From: Amorphus coralli DSM 19760
GTDB lineage: Bacteria > Pseudomonadota > Alphaproteobacteria > Rhizobiales > Amorphaceae
Assembly (NCBI RefSeq): GCF_000374525.1
Contig: NZ_KB894572.1
Location: forward strand, 310,001-374,000
Length of the DNA: 64,000 bases
Reading direction: 5' to 3'
Shown here in pieces: positions 28,259 to 35,846 of the stretch. The position numbers and the translations under genes were made by a program. How positions within the stretch are numbered: position 1 is the stretch's first letter; every line of letters begins with the position of its first letter. The notes under the pieces were generated by a model that was not told the DNA's origin, made no database searches, and was given only the letters and a program-made list of their open reading frames with translations.

Positions 28259-28816
28259 ATGCGCCTGCGCCTTCTAGCCCTCGCCGTCATCTTCTTCGCG
28301 ACCGGCCTGTCCCCGGCGGCAGCATCCGAGGCCGATGCCTGGGCGGCCCTGCGCGAGGGCGGCGTTGCGGTGATGCGCCATGCCCGCGCGCCCGGTACCG
28401 GTGATCCGTCCGACTTCCGGCTGGGCGATTGCAGCACTCAGCGCAACCTGTCCGAGACAGGTCGGGACCAATCCCGTGCGATCGGCCAGCGCTTTGCCGG
28501 CGAGGGCGTCGAGGTGCAGCGGGTGCTGCATTCGCGCTGGTGCCGGGCCCGGGACACTGCCGAGTTGGCCTTTCCCGGCAAGGCGGAACCCGAGCCTGCC
28601 CTGGATTCCTTCTTCCAGAACCGGTCGACCCGCGGCACCCAGACGGCAGCGGCGCGGGAGCTCGTCGAGGCGTGGCGGGGTCCAGGCGCTCTGGTTCTCG
28701 TTTCGCACCAGGTGAACGTCACGGCGCTGACCGGCGTGTACCCGCGCGAAGGCGAGGCGGTGGTGCTGCGCACCGCCCCTGGCGGAATGGAAGTCGTCGG
28801 TCGACTGCGGTTCTGA
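28259..28816 (+). CDS. periplasmic histidine phosphatase-like protein
   Basis: 185 residues. A signal peptide (about 1-23, ending PAAAS) is followed by a branch-1 histidine-phosphatase domain. The catalytic His is in VAVMRHARAPGTGD (RHA instead of the usual RHG), and the second His is in VLVSHQVNVTALTG; SRWCRARDTAEL supplies the conserved Arg. The ATG at 28259 follows GGAGGA by 9 nt. Substrates of the periplasmic group include phosphosugars of lipopolysaccharide, but none is shown here. It is divergent from glgP. Confidence 0.85.
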   Translation: MRLRLLALAVIFFATGLSPAAASEADAWAALREGGVAVMRHARAPGTGDPSDFRLGDCSTQRNLSETGRDQSRAIGQRFAGEGVEVQRVLHSRWCRARDTAELAFPGKAEPEPALDSFFQNRSTRGTQTAAARELVEAWRGPGALVLVSHQVNVTALTGVYPREGEAVVLRTAPGGMEVVGRLRF

Positions 28817-28874
28817 GCGGCCGCCGCCGGACAAGACGGCCCCGTGTTTTCGGATGATCGGGTGGGAACCGGAA

Positions 28875-28914
28875 GGCCGTTCCGCGCTTTGACGGAAAAC
28901 GGCCGCTTTTTTTC
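28875..28914 (+). terminator. terminator after histidine phosphatase gene
   Basis: GGCCGTTCCG pairs imperfectly with CGGAAAACGGCC and is followed by a run of seven T (28907-28913). It isolates the phosphatase gene from the small gene downstream. Confidence 0.7.
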
Positions 28915-28944
28915 GGCACCGTTACACTACCTAAGAACGCAAAA

Positions 28945-28960
28945 GGTGATGCTGATCACT
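28945..28960. promoter_or_regulatory. CRP-like palindrome upstream of 61-residue gene
   Basis: GGTGATGCTGATCACT contains GTGA-N6-TCAC, a perfect palindromic core of the CRP-type site, with one outer mismatch on each side. It lies about 134 bp before the ATG at 29094 and directly after a terminator, where a new promoter is expected. It shares its half-sites with the palindrome at 15323-15338. Confidence 0.45.
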
Positions 28961-29093
28961 GCGCGGACCGCAGGGATCGCGTTATCCCACAATCGGCGCA
29001 GGAAGCTGGCCCACCGGGTTCGCGGCGAGCGGTCGGAATAGTGACGGAAACGGCACGCGCCGGTCGGTTCCGACGGTGAGTAGGGAGAGGAAA

Positions 29094-29279
29094 ATGGCAG
29101 ATCAGACGCGACTGGATGCGTCCCTGGAGGGGGAGCAGGCTCGCCTCTGGCTCATCGACGAGGCTTATCTGGAGGCCCTGACCGACCTCGGTCTCTCCGA
29201 AGTCCAGATCGATCGCTACTTCCAGATGTGGAGCGATGCCATGTCCCGGCTGTCGGACGCGCCGCCCAGCCAGGCGTGA
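29094..29279 (+). CDS. small uncharacterised protein, 61 residues
   Basis: A 61-residue acidic, helix-rich protein with no signal peptide or membrane segment. I do not recognise its family. The ATG at 29094 has an excellent ribosome-binding site (AGGGAGAGG, about 4 nt away); an in-frame GTG at 29076 would overlap it. The sequence contains the amphipathic stretch LGLSEVQIDRYFQMWSDAM. A terminator and a CRP-like palindrome upstream suggest its own transcription unit. Confidence 0.65.
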   Translation: MADQTRLDASLEGEQARLWLIDEAYLEALTDLGLSEVQIDRYFQMWSDAMSRLSDAPPSQA

Positions 29280-29410
29280 GACGGCGCAGCCGGGGGTGAG
29301 GCCGCCGCTGCCTCTATCGTCGTTCCGCGGCGCCGCGGCGCGTCGCGACCACCTCCTGCAATCGATTTCATTTGCTTGATTCGGAAACGGTCATTCTCTA
29401 AAGCGGCATC

Positions 29411-30052
29411 ATGCAGATGCCTCGTCCTCAGAACGCGCGCCGTGCGCCGGGCCGTCCCCGGGCCTTTGATCTGGACACCGCCCTCGACGGCGCATTGGTG
29501 GTGTTCCGCCAGCGCGGCTACCACGGCGCGTCGCTCTCGGACCTGTGCGGGGCGACCGGGCTGACGCCCGGCAGCATCTACAAGGCGTTCTCCGGCAAGC
29601 GGGCTGTCTTCCTGGCGGCGTTCGAGCGCTACAGGGCGGTGCGCGACGCTGAGATCCGGGCGGCCATCGAGCCGGCGGAGACGGGGTTTGGCAAGGTCGA
29701 GGCGCTGCTGCGCTCCTACGCCGACATCTCCGCGGGTCGGGAGGGGCGATTCGGCTGCCTCGTCACCGGCAGTGCCGTCGAGATTTCCACCTTCGATGCG
29801 GAAATGGCGGACGGCGTTGGCGCTGCGATCGATCGAATCGAGAGGCTTCTCGGTTCGCTGATCCGGGAGGGCATGGCAGACGGCACGATCGATTCTTCGG
29901 TCGATCCGGACGCCGCCGCCCTCCATCTCCTGAGCGTGCTCCAGGGTTTCCGCGTGATCGGAAAGCTCGGCCGCTCCCGTGACGCCTTCCTGGCCGCTGT
30001 GGACCACGCGCTGATAGCGTTGCGGCCCGAGACCAGAACGCATCCTTCCTGA
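29411..30052 (+). CDS. TetR/AcrR-family regulator
   Basis: 213-residue TetR-type repressor. The N-terminal helix-turn-helix (about 15-65) has ALVVFRQRGYHGASLSDL and TGLTPGSIYKAFSGKRAVF; the rest is a variable ligand-binding domain with FGCLVTGSAVE, as in the AcrR/NemR-like group. It is followed 39 bp later by an MFS exporter on the same strand, so it probably represses that transporter and itself. Operator not identified. Confidence 0.9.
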   Translation: MQMPRPQNARRAPGRPRAFDLDTALDGALVVFRQRGYHGASLSDLCGATGLTPGSIYKAFSGKRAVFLAAFERYRAVRDAEIRAAIEPAETGFGKVEALLRSYADISAGREGRFGCLVTGSAVEISTFDAEMADGVGAAIDRIERLLGSLIREGMADGTIDSSVDPDAAALHLLSVLQGFRVIGKLGRSRDAFLAAVDHALIALRPETRTHPS

Positions 30053-30091
30053 GACCGGGGCAATCCGCCCGCTTCCCGTTTGGAGTTTGCC

Positions 30092-31342
30092 TTGGACCAG
30101 GACACCAGCATCGCCGGTCATGAGCCCGTGGAGCTCGAAACCTTCCCGCGCTGGCTCACCCTGCTGCTTGCGACCACCTGCGGTCTCGGCGCCGCCAACA
30201 TCTATTATTCGCAGCCGCTGGTGGGCGTCATCAGCGCGTCGCTCGACATGCCGACAGCGCTTGCCGGCTTCATCGTGTCGCTCACCCAGGTGGGCTACGG
30301 CATCGGCCTGTTCTTCGTCGTTCCGTTGGCCGATCTGCTTGAAAACCGGCGGCTGGTGGTTGTGCTTCTGCTCGCCGCCATCGCGGCGCTGCTCGGCGCC
30401 TCGCTCTCCACTGCCATCGCCCCGTTCCTCGTCTTCGCGCTTCTGATCGGCGTGGCATCCGTCGCCGTCCAGGTCATCGTGCCCTATGCCGCGCATCTCG
30501 CCCCGCCCCACCAGCAGGGACGGGTCGTCGGTGACGTGATGGGAGGGCTGATGCTCGGCATCATGCTGTCGAGACCGACAGCAAGCCTCATCACCAGCGC
30601 ATTCTCGTGGCACGCGGTTTTCCTGTTTTCCGCCATCCTTTTGAGCGTGCTGGTCGTCGTGCTGCGTCTCGTTCTGCCGACCCGCAGGCCGGAGGCGCGG
30701 CTGTCCTATGGCCGGCTGATCGCCTCCATGGGCGGGCTGATCCTGAAGACGCCTGCCTTGCAGCGTCGCAGCCTCTACCAGGCCTGCATGTTCGGTGCCT
30801 TCACCCTGTTCTGGACCACCGTGCCGCTGCTCCTGGCGGATCGCTTCGGTTTGACACAGGTCGGAATCGCACTGTTCGCGCTGGCCGGCGTGGCCGGTGT
30901 AATCGCGGCGCCGCTGGCCGGGCGCCTGGCCGATCGCGGTCTCGCGCGGCAGGCGACGGCGGTCATGACGCTGATTGGCGGGCTGGCAGTCGTGATGGCC
31001 TATCTGGGCGCTGACGGAACGACGACCGGGCTCGTAATTCTGGTCGCCGCCGCGGTCCTGCTCGACTTCGGCATGACGGGGACCATGGTCATGGGCCAGC
31101 GCGTCATCTTCGGACTGCAGCCGGAGGTGCGGGCCCGGCTCAACGGCATCTACATGACCGCCTTCTTCCTGTCCGGGGCGGTATCGGCCGCGCTGGGCGC
31201 ATGGACCTATGCCGTCGGCGGCTGGGGCTTGTCGATGACGGTGGCCGGCAGTCTCACGCTTGTCGCGTTCGCCGGATTGCTGATCCTCGACGGTCTCGGC
31301 GAAGCGCCGAAGCCGGCGCGCGCGCGTGCCAGCGAGGCCTGA
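30092..31342 (+). CDS. MFS transporter, probable efflux permease
   Basis: 416-residue major facilitator with about 12 TM segments. GLGAANIYYSQPLVGVIS (TM1) and the loop VVPLADLLENRRLVV (variant of the MFS motif A) are typical of a DHA1-like exporter group. I chose TTG at 30092 because GGAG (30082-30085) lies 6 nt upstream; no ATG is available before TM1. It is directly downstream of a TetR-type regulator, the usual arrangement for inducible efflux. Substrate unknown. Confidence 0.88.
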   Translation: MDQDTSIAGHEPVELETFPRWLTLLLATTCGLGAANIYYSQPLVGVISASLDMPTALAGFIVSLTQVGYGIGLFFVVPLADLLENRRLVVVLLLAAIAALLGASLSTAIAPFLVFALLIGVASVAVQVIVPYAAHLAPPHQQGRVVGDVMGGLMLGIMLSRPTASLITSAFSWHAVFLFSAILLSVLVVVLRLVLPTRRPEARLSYGRLIASMGGLILKTPALQRRSLYQACMFGAFTLFWTTVPLLLADRFGLTQVGIALFALAGVAGVIAAPLAGRLADRGLARQATAVMTLIGGLAVVMAYLGADGTTTGLVILVAAAVLLDFGMTGTMVMGQRVIFGLQPEVRARLNGIYMTAFFLSGAVSAALGAWTYAVGGWGLSMTVAGSLTLVAFAGLLILDGLGEAPKPARARASEA

Positions 31343-31412
31343 CGCCAGCTCCAACCCTCTGTTTCGTCAGGACTTCTGCCGGCGATGCGGCGTCCGGTTC
31401 CCGGGGCAGGCT

Positions 31413-31919
31413 CTAGCGCTGGGCGAGCGAGGTGGGGCGATCGCCCCAGGAGGGCGATACCCGGTGACCGAGCCAGAGCAGCTTGCAGTCGCCGCTTTCC
31501 TCGATCAGGCCGGAGGCCGCCGGAACCGTATTGCCGTAGAAGCGGGCCTGGGCGTCCATGAAATCGGTGGGCGAGTAGGCGACCTTCGGCGTGTCGCCGC
31601 AATAGCCTCCGACGAAGAAGCCGCTGTCGGTGCCGGTGACCACGGTGCTGCAGGTGTCGTCGAACTGGCGGCATTCGGCCTGAGCGGTGCTGCGTGCCTC
31701 GGCTTCGGTGCGGGCCGCGATGATCCAGCTGCGGCCGCCCGCGCCGACGGCCATGGCCGAATAACCCCAGGGCGCGGCGTTCTGCACCGGCTGGGACGAC
31801 CCTGCGGGATACATCCGGTTGTCGGTGTCGACCGGCGGCTTCAGGGCGTACTCCGCCATCGCGGACTGCACCCCGCCGGCCAGCATGAACGCCGTGCAGA
31901 TCGCCAGAAGTCGGGTCAT
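31413..31919 (-). CDS. secreted DUF4189-domain protein
   Basis: 168 residues with a signal peptide (about 1-22, ending SAMAE). The mature part has the DUF4189 pattern: WGYSAMAVGAGGRSW, then alternating Cys in AECRQF, DTCSTVV and GGYCGD, suggesting disulfides in the periplasm, and a DCKLLWL end. GGAGG lies 5 nt before the ATG. The function of the family is unknown. It is convergent with the MFS gene. Confidence 0.75.
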   Translation of the reverse strand: MTRLLAICTAFMLAGGVQSAMAEYALKPPVDTDNRMYPAGSSQPVQNAAPWGYSAMAVGAGGRSWIIAARTEAEARSTAQAECRQFDDTCSTVVTGTDSGFFVGGYCGDTPKVAYSPTDFMDAQARFYGNTVPAASGLIEESGDCKLLWLGHRVSPSWGDRPTSLAQR

Positions 31920-32112
31920 GAAAGCCTCCAGTCGGTCTCGCCGGGAGCGGTCTGGGCCTCGCCGACGCCGCGCACTCCGAACGGATAGCGGACAGCAGAT
32001 AATATGGGCGGGGAGGGTGGCCGACCAAGCAATCGGTAAAGAAGTGGTTAACGCTCAACGGGTTGAGCGGCGTCGTTTTCGTCGGCGGTGGGCCAAAACC
32101 GCGCGCGAAAAC

Positions 32113-32164
32113 TGCGCAGAGGAGGGCGTGCGCAGAATTGCGCAGTCCTGCGCGATCGTGCGCA
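32113..32164. repeat. phased TGCGCA repeats
   Basis: Five TGCGCA/TGCGCG hexamers at 32113, 32129, 32139, 32149 and 32159; the last four are exactly 10 bp apart, i.e. on one face of the helix. TGCGCA is itself palindromic. The array lies between the 3' end of tctA and the DUF4189 gene, about 200 bp upstream of the latter. Confidence 0.6.
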
Positions 32165-32179
32165 GAACCGCGCGGGGCG

Positions 32180-33673
32180 TCAGCCGGACCGCGGTGCCGC
32201 GCGTTTGGTCAGCCGCTTGCGCAGCGGAGCGAGCACCATGACCGCGCAGAGCAGGAGAATGCCGACGATGATGGGCCGCTCCAGGAGGATCATCGGGCTG
32301 CCGTCGCCGAGGCTCAGCGTCTCCCGCAGCCGGTTCTCGATGATCGGGCCGATGACCACGCCCATGACGAGGGCCACCAGCGGCCAGTTGAGGCGCAGCA
32401 GCACATAGCCGACGACGCCCGCCGCGAGCGCCACCCCACAGTCGAAGAAGCGGGTGTTGACGGCGTAGATGCCGACCATGGACAGGGCGATGACGCCCAC
32501 CGCGATGATCTCCTTCGGCACCTTCACGATGAGCGCGAACGGCCGCAGCCAGATGGCCAGCACGGCGAAGGAGACGAGGTTGATGAGCAGCATCGACCAG
32601 TAGAGGGTCGAGATCAGCTCGGGCTCCTTGATGAGCAGCAGCGGCCCCGGATAGATGCCGTTCAGGGTGAAGACGCCGAGAAGCAGCGCGCTCAGCGCCT
32701 CGCCGGGAATGCCCAGCGTCAGGAGCGGGATCAGGGCGCCGGCCGGTACGGCGTTGTTGCCGGCCTCCGCCGCGACGCAGCCCTCCGGTGTGCCGCGCCC
32801 GAACTCCTCCGGGTGCTTCGAGCGCCGCTTGGCGAGGTCGTAGGTGACGAACGAGGCAAGCACCGAGCCCGGTCCCGGCAGGAGGCCGATGAAGGTGCCG
32901 ACCACGCCGGAGCGGATCAGCGTGCGCCAGTAGCGCAGCACCCTGACGATCTCGCTGAAGTCCAGGCTGCCGCGCGACAGGCTCAGCCTGTCGGTCTTGA
33001 GGATGCCCTGTTCCAGGAGCAGGAGCGCCTGGCCGATGCCGAACAGGCCGAGCACGACCGCCACCAGATCGAGGCCGTTCTGCATCTCCCAGCTGCCGAA
33101 GGTGAAGCGCGGGCTCAGCGTCGGCCCGTCGATGCCCACGGTCGACAGCCAGAAGCCCAGCCCGATCAGCAGCACGGCCTGGCCGAGCCGTTCGCGGAAG
33201 GAGACGGCGACCAGCGCGATGCCGAACACGGCGACGGCGAAATATTCCGGCGGTCCGAAATTGGCGGCGACCCGCGACAGCAGCGGTGCCAGCACGACAA
33301 GGATGAGGATGGAGACGAGGCCGCCGCCGAGCGAGCCGACGAGCGCGGCGGACAGCGCCGTCTGCGCCTGGCCGCGTTCCGTCAGCGGGAAGCCGTCGAA
33401 GCTCGTCACGATGGAGGACGGCACGCCCGGGACACGGATCAGGACGGCCGGCACCGCGCCGCCGAAATAGCCGCCGCAGAAGACGCCGAGAAGCAGCGAC
33501 AGCGCCACGTCCGGAGCCAGCTGGAAGGTGAAGGGTAAGAGCACCACCATGCCGACCATCGGCCCCAGCCCCGGCAGCACGCCGACGATGATGCCCACCA
33601 CGGAGCCGATGACGAGGGCGACGAGGTTGTCCAGCGCGAAGGCGGCGGAGAAGCCGGCGAGAACGGTGTCCAC
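32180..33673 (-). CDS. tctA: tripartite tricarboxylate transporter, large permease
   Basis: 497-residue TctA-type membrane protein with about 12 TM segments. Signatures are GVLPGLGPMVGMVVLLPFTF near the N-terminus and GLLPGPGSVLASFVTYDLAKR in the second half. With TctB and TctC it forms a secondary, ion-driven importer for organic acids. It starts 3 bp after tctB. Substrate is unknown; TctC-type (Bug) receptors bind very diverse carboxylates. Confidence 0.94.
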   Translation of the reverse strand: MDTVLAGFSAAFALDNLVALVIGSVVGIIVGVLPGLGPMVGMVVLLPFTFQLAPDVALSLLLGVFCGGYFGGAVPAVLIRVPGVPSSIVTSFDGFPLTERGQAQTALSAALVGSLGGGLVSILILVVLAPLLSRVAANFGPPEYFAVAVFGIALVAVSFRERLGQAVLLIGLGFWLSTVGIDGPTLSPRFTFGSWEMQNGLDLVAVVLGLFGIGQALLLLEQGILKTDRLSLSRGSLDFSEIVRVLRYWRTLIRSGVVGTFIGLLPGPGSVLASFVTYDLAKRRSKHPEEFGRGTPEGCVAAEAGNNAVPAGALIPLLTLGIPGEALSALLLGVFTLNGIYPGPLLLIKEPELISTLYWSMLLINLVSFAVLAIWLRPFALIVKVPKEIIAVGVIALSMVGIYAVNTRFFDCGVALAAGVVGYVLLRLNWPLVALVMGVVIGPIIENRLRETLSLGDGSPMILLERPIIVGILLLCAVMVLAPLRKRLTKRAAPRSG

Positions 33674-33676
33674 GGG

Positions 33677-34195
33677 TCAGTCTCCCGACAGCCACGACCA
33701 GGCGGTCGGTTCCGGAAACCAGATGTCCAGAAAGCTGATGAAGGCCAGGTGCAGGACAACGGTGGCCGCACCCGCCGTGACCAGGGCCCTGAGCGGCCGC
33801 CGCGGATTGGTGATCAGCAGGCCTCCCAGCATGAAGACGAAGGTCGCCGCGTCGAGGCCGGCCCAGGCGATCGCCGGGGCGTAGAAGCAGGCGAGGGCGA
33901 AGAGCGCGATGGCACGCAGCGGCACGCCGTTGCCGTCGATGAACCAGCTCCGTCCGGCCGCGGTGGCGAGGCGGACGAGGGCCGGCAGGGCCCCGGCGAC
34001 GGTGATCGCCAGGGCAATCAGCGGGAAGATGAGCGGTCCCTTGTAGAACGGGTCGGGCCCGGATCGGTCGACCAGTTGCGGCGCGGCGACGAGCAGGGCC
34101 GCTGCGGCGAGACCGAGCACGCCGGCCACGAGGTCGGAGGTGCGGGAGGGGCGGCTGCGCCCCTCCGTGGCGTCCGGGTCGGCGGTCTGACTCAT
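33677..34195 (-). CDS. tctB: tripartite tricarboxylate transporter, small permease
   Basis: 172 residues, four predicted TM segments (including LVAGVLGLAAAALLVAAPQLV and FPLIALAITVAGALPALV). Small, poorly conserved TctB partners are recognised mainly by size, topology and position between tctC and tctA, as here (13 bp and 3 bp spacings). Confidence 0.88.
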   Translation of the reverse strand: MSQTADPDATEGRSRPSRTSDLVAGVLGLAAAALLVAAPQLVDRSGPDPFYKGPLIFPLIALAITVAGALPALVRLATAAGRSWFIDGNGVPLRAIALFALACFYAPAIAWAGLDAATFVFMLGGLLITNPRRPLRALVTAGAATVVLHLAFISFLDIWFPEPTAWSWLSGD

Positions 34196-34208
34196 CGCGC
34201 GGGGCCGT

Positions 34209-35153
34209 CTACTGGATGATGCCGAGGGTCTTCATGATCCCGCCGAACTCGTCGAGCTCGCGGTCCATGCGCTCGCGGGCCTCTTCCGGGCCGGTCTGCA
34301 TCGGCACCACGCCGACATTCTCGATCACCGTCTGCACCTCCGGGTTCTCCATGGCGGAGAAGAGGGCATCGGAGAGCTTGGCGACGATCTCCGCGTCGGT
34401 GCCCTTCGGCACGAAGGCGCCGAACCAGATGGCGTAGGCGTCGCCGTAGCCCTGCTCGGCCACGGTGGGCACGTCGGGATAGGCGGGGACACGGTCCGGC
34501 AGCATGGCGGCGAGAAGCTTCATCTTTCCCGATTCCACGTAGTCGGTCAGGCCGGGCGTGGAGAAGGTGATGACGTCGGCGTCGCCCTGATCCACCAGCA
34601 GCGGATTGAGCTTGCCGTAGGCAGTTTCCTTCCACTCGAAGCCGCCGACTTCGGCCGCCTTCATGGCGATCAGGGTCGGCACAGCCCCGAGACCCCAGTG
34701 AGCCAGGCGGACTTCGTTGTCCTGGGCGTATTCCGCCAGCTCGTCGAGGTTGGAGTAGGGCGCGTCGGCGCGCGCTGCGAGGGTGAACGGGCTTGCCCAG
34801 ACCAGCCCGATCGGCTGCAGGTCCTGGTTCTTGTAGGGGGTCTTGCCGCGGATCACCTGGGTGATCATCGGGCCGATGGAAATCAGGCCGACGGTGTAGC
34901 CGTCGGGCCGGGAGCGGGCCAACTCGGCGGTGGCCAGCACGGCGCCGCCGCCGGGCTTGTTGACCACTTTCACCGGCACGCCGAGATCCTCCGACATCAC
35001 CGGCGCGATGGCATTGGCCACCAGCGTCGACGGATCGTTCGGGGCCGGCCACGGGATCAGGATCTGGATCGGCTTTTCCGGCCACTCGGCCATCGCCGAG
35101 CCGGTCATCATCGCGAGCGCCGCGAACGCTCCGATCAGGGTCTTCGCCTTCAT
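34209..35153 (-). CDS. tctC: Bug/TctC-family solute-binding protein
   Basis: 314-residue periplasmic receptor. A signal peptide (about 1-22, ending GSAMA) precedes the Bug fold with WPEKPIQILIPWPAPNDPSTL and VVNKPGGGAVLATAELARS, the ligand-contacting loops of the family. GAGGAGGA lies about 7 nt before the ATG at 35153. It follows a MarR gene by 23 bp and leads the tctCBA genes, so regulator and transporter are probably one operon. Confidence 0.93.
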   Translation of the reverse strand: MKAKTLIGAFAALAMMTGSAMAEWPEKPIQILIPWPAPNDPSTLVANAIAPVMSEDLGVPVKVVNKPGGGAVLATAELARSRPDGYTVGLISIGPMITQVIRGKTPYKNQDLQPIGLVWASPFTLAARADAPYSNLDELAEYAQDNEVRLAHWGLGAVPTLIAMKAAEVGGFEWKETAYGKLNPLLVDQGDADVITFSTPGLTDYVESGKMKLLAAMLPDRVPAYPDVPTVAEQGYGDAYAIWFGAFVPKGTDAEIVAKLSDALFSAMENPEVQTVIENVGVVPMQTGPEEARERMDRELDEFGGIMKTLGIIQ

Positions 35154-35176
35154 CTCGGTTTCCTCCTCTGGTGTGT

Positions 35177-35731
35177 TCAGGCCCGCTTCCGGGGCCGGTT
35201 CTTGCCGGTCGAAGCCGGCGGGTGGCCGGCCTCGATCTCGGTGTCCGCGCGGTGCTCCATGTGCGGCTGCAGCTTGTCGAGAAGCTCCACCAGCGTGGCC
35301 GCCTCGCCGGGCGTCAGCGCCGACAGCACCAACTCGTTACGCTGCAGCGCCCGCTTCAGGGCGCGATCGTGAACGTCGCGGCCCGATGCTGTCAGGACGA
35401 GACGGACGGCGCGCTGGTCGTCGGCATCGACGCGGCTCTCCACCAGACCGCGATCGACCAATGCCTTCGCCAGCCGGCTGAGCTGTCCCTTGTCGAGCTG
35501 CAGATCGTGACCGACATCGCCGAAACGGGCCGGCTCGGTGGCACCCACCATGCCGAGCACGCGCCATTCCCGGATGCTGAGCCCGAACTCCGCCTTGAGC
35601 CAGTTCTGACCGACGCGGTCGCTCGCCGCCGCGAGTACGGACAGGCGGAAGGCGACCAGGTCGCGCATGTCCCGGATCGGCGGATGGCGCAGCGCATCGT
35701 GAGACTGGCCGGTTTGGGCGACGGCGCGCAC
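35177..35731 (-). CDS. MarR-family regulator of tct operon
   Basis: 184-residue winged-helix protein with the MarR core at about 20-160: LSIREWRVLGMVGA, LQLDKGQLSRLAKAL and wing VDADDQRAVRLVLT. The start is GTG at 35731, supported by GGGAGGA 7 nt upstream. It is immediately upstream of tctCBA and divergent from a sulfatase gene; an inverted repeat in the shared promoter is the likely operator. MarR proteins on such loci usually respond to an aromatic or carboxylic ligand; none can be named here. Confidence 0.88.
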   Translation of the reverse strand: MRAVAQTGQSHDALRHPPIRDMRDLVAFRLSVLAAASDRVGQNWLKAEFGLSIREWRVLGMVGATEPARFGDVGHDLQLDKGQLSRLAKALVDRGLVESRVDADDQRAVRLVLTASGRDVHDRALKRALQRNELVLSALTPGEAATLVELLDKLQPHMEHRADTEIEAGHPPASTGKNRPRKRA

Positions 35732-35778
35732 CTCGATATCCTCCCATCGACCGCTTCGGCGGCTCGTTCGTTGCGACG

Positions 35779-35810
35779 ATGCTTGACGAACTTGTTGTCG
35801 TTGTCAACAA
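35779..35810 (-). promoter_or_regulatory. promoter with MarR-type operator
   Basis: On the minus strand TTGACA (35802-35807) is followed after 17 bp by AAGCAT (35779-35784), placed 48 bp before the MarR GTG. The -35 box lies inside an inverted repeat TTGTTG (35792-35797) / CAACAA (35805-35810). MarR binding there would block its own promoter and probably the divergent sulfatase promoter. Confidence 0.5.
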
Positions 35811-35846
35811 AATGACCGCAAGAACCGTTTCTCAAGGGGAGGGCCC

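Noticed and set aside
25769-28816. Open frame of over 1000 codons on the plus strand running from glgP antisense into the histidine phosphatase
   Set aside because: The first part is the antisense of glgP; the real gene begins at 28259 with its own ribosome-binding site and signal peptide. Not a fusion.
29216-31354. Long minus-strand frame opposite the TetR and MFS genes
   Set aside because: Low-complexity His/Gln/Arg/Gly translation typical of antisense shadow; both plus-strand genes have clear family motifs.
32111-32170. Phased TGCGCA repeats as a CRISPR array
   Set aside because: The repeat unit is only 6 bp with 4-bp gaps; there are no spacers of CRISPR size and no cas genes.
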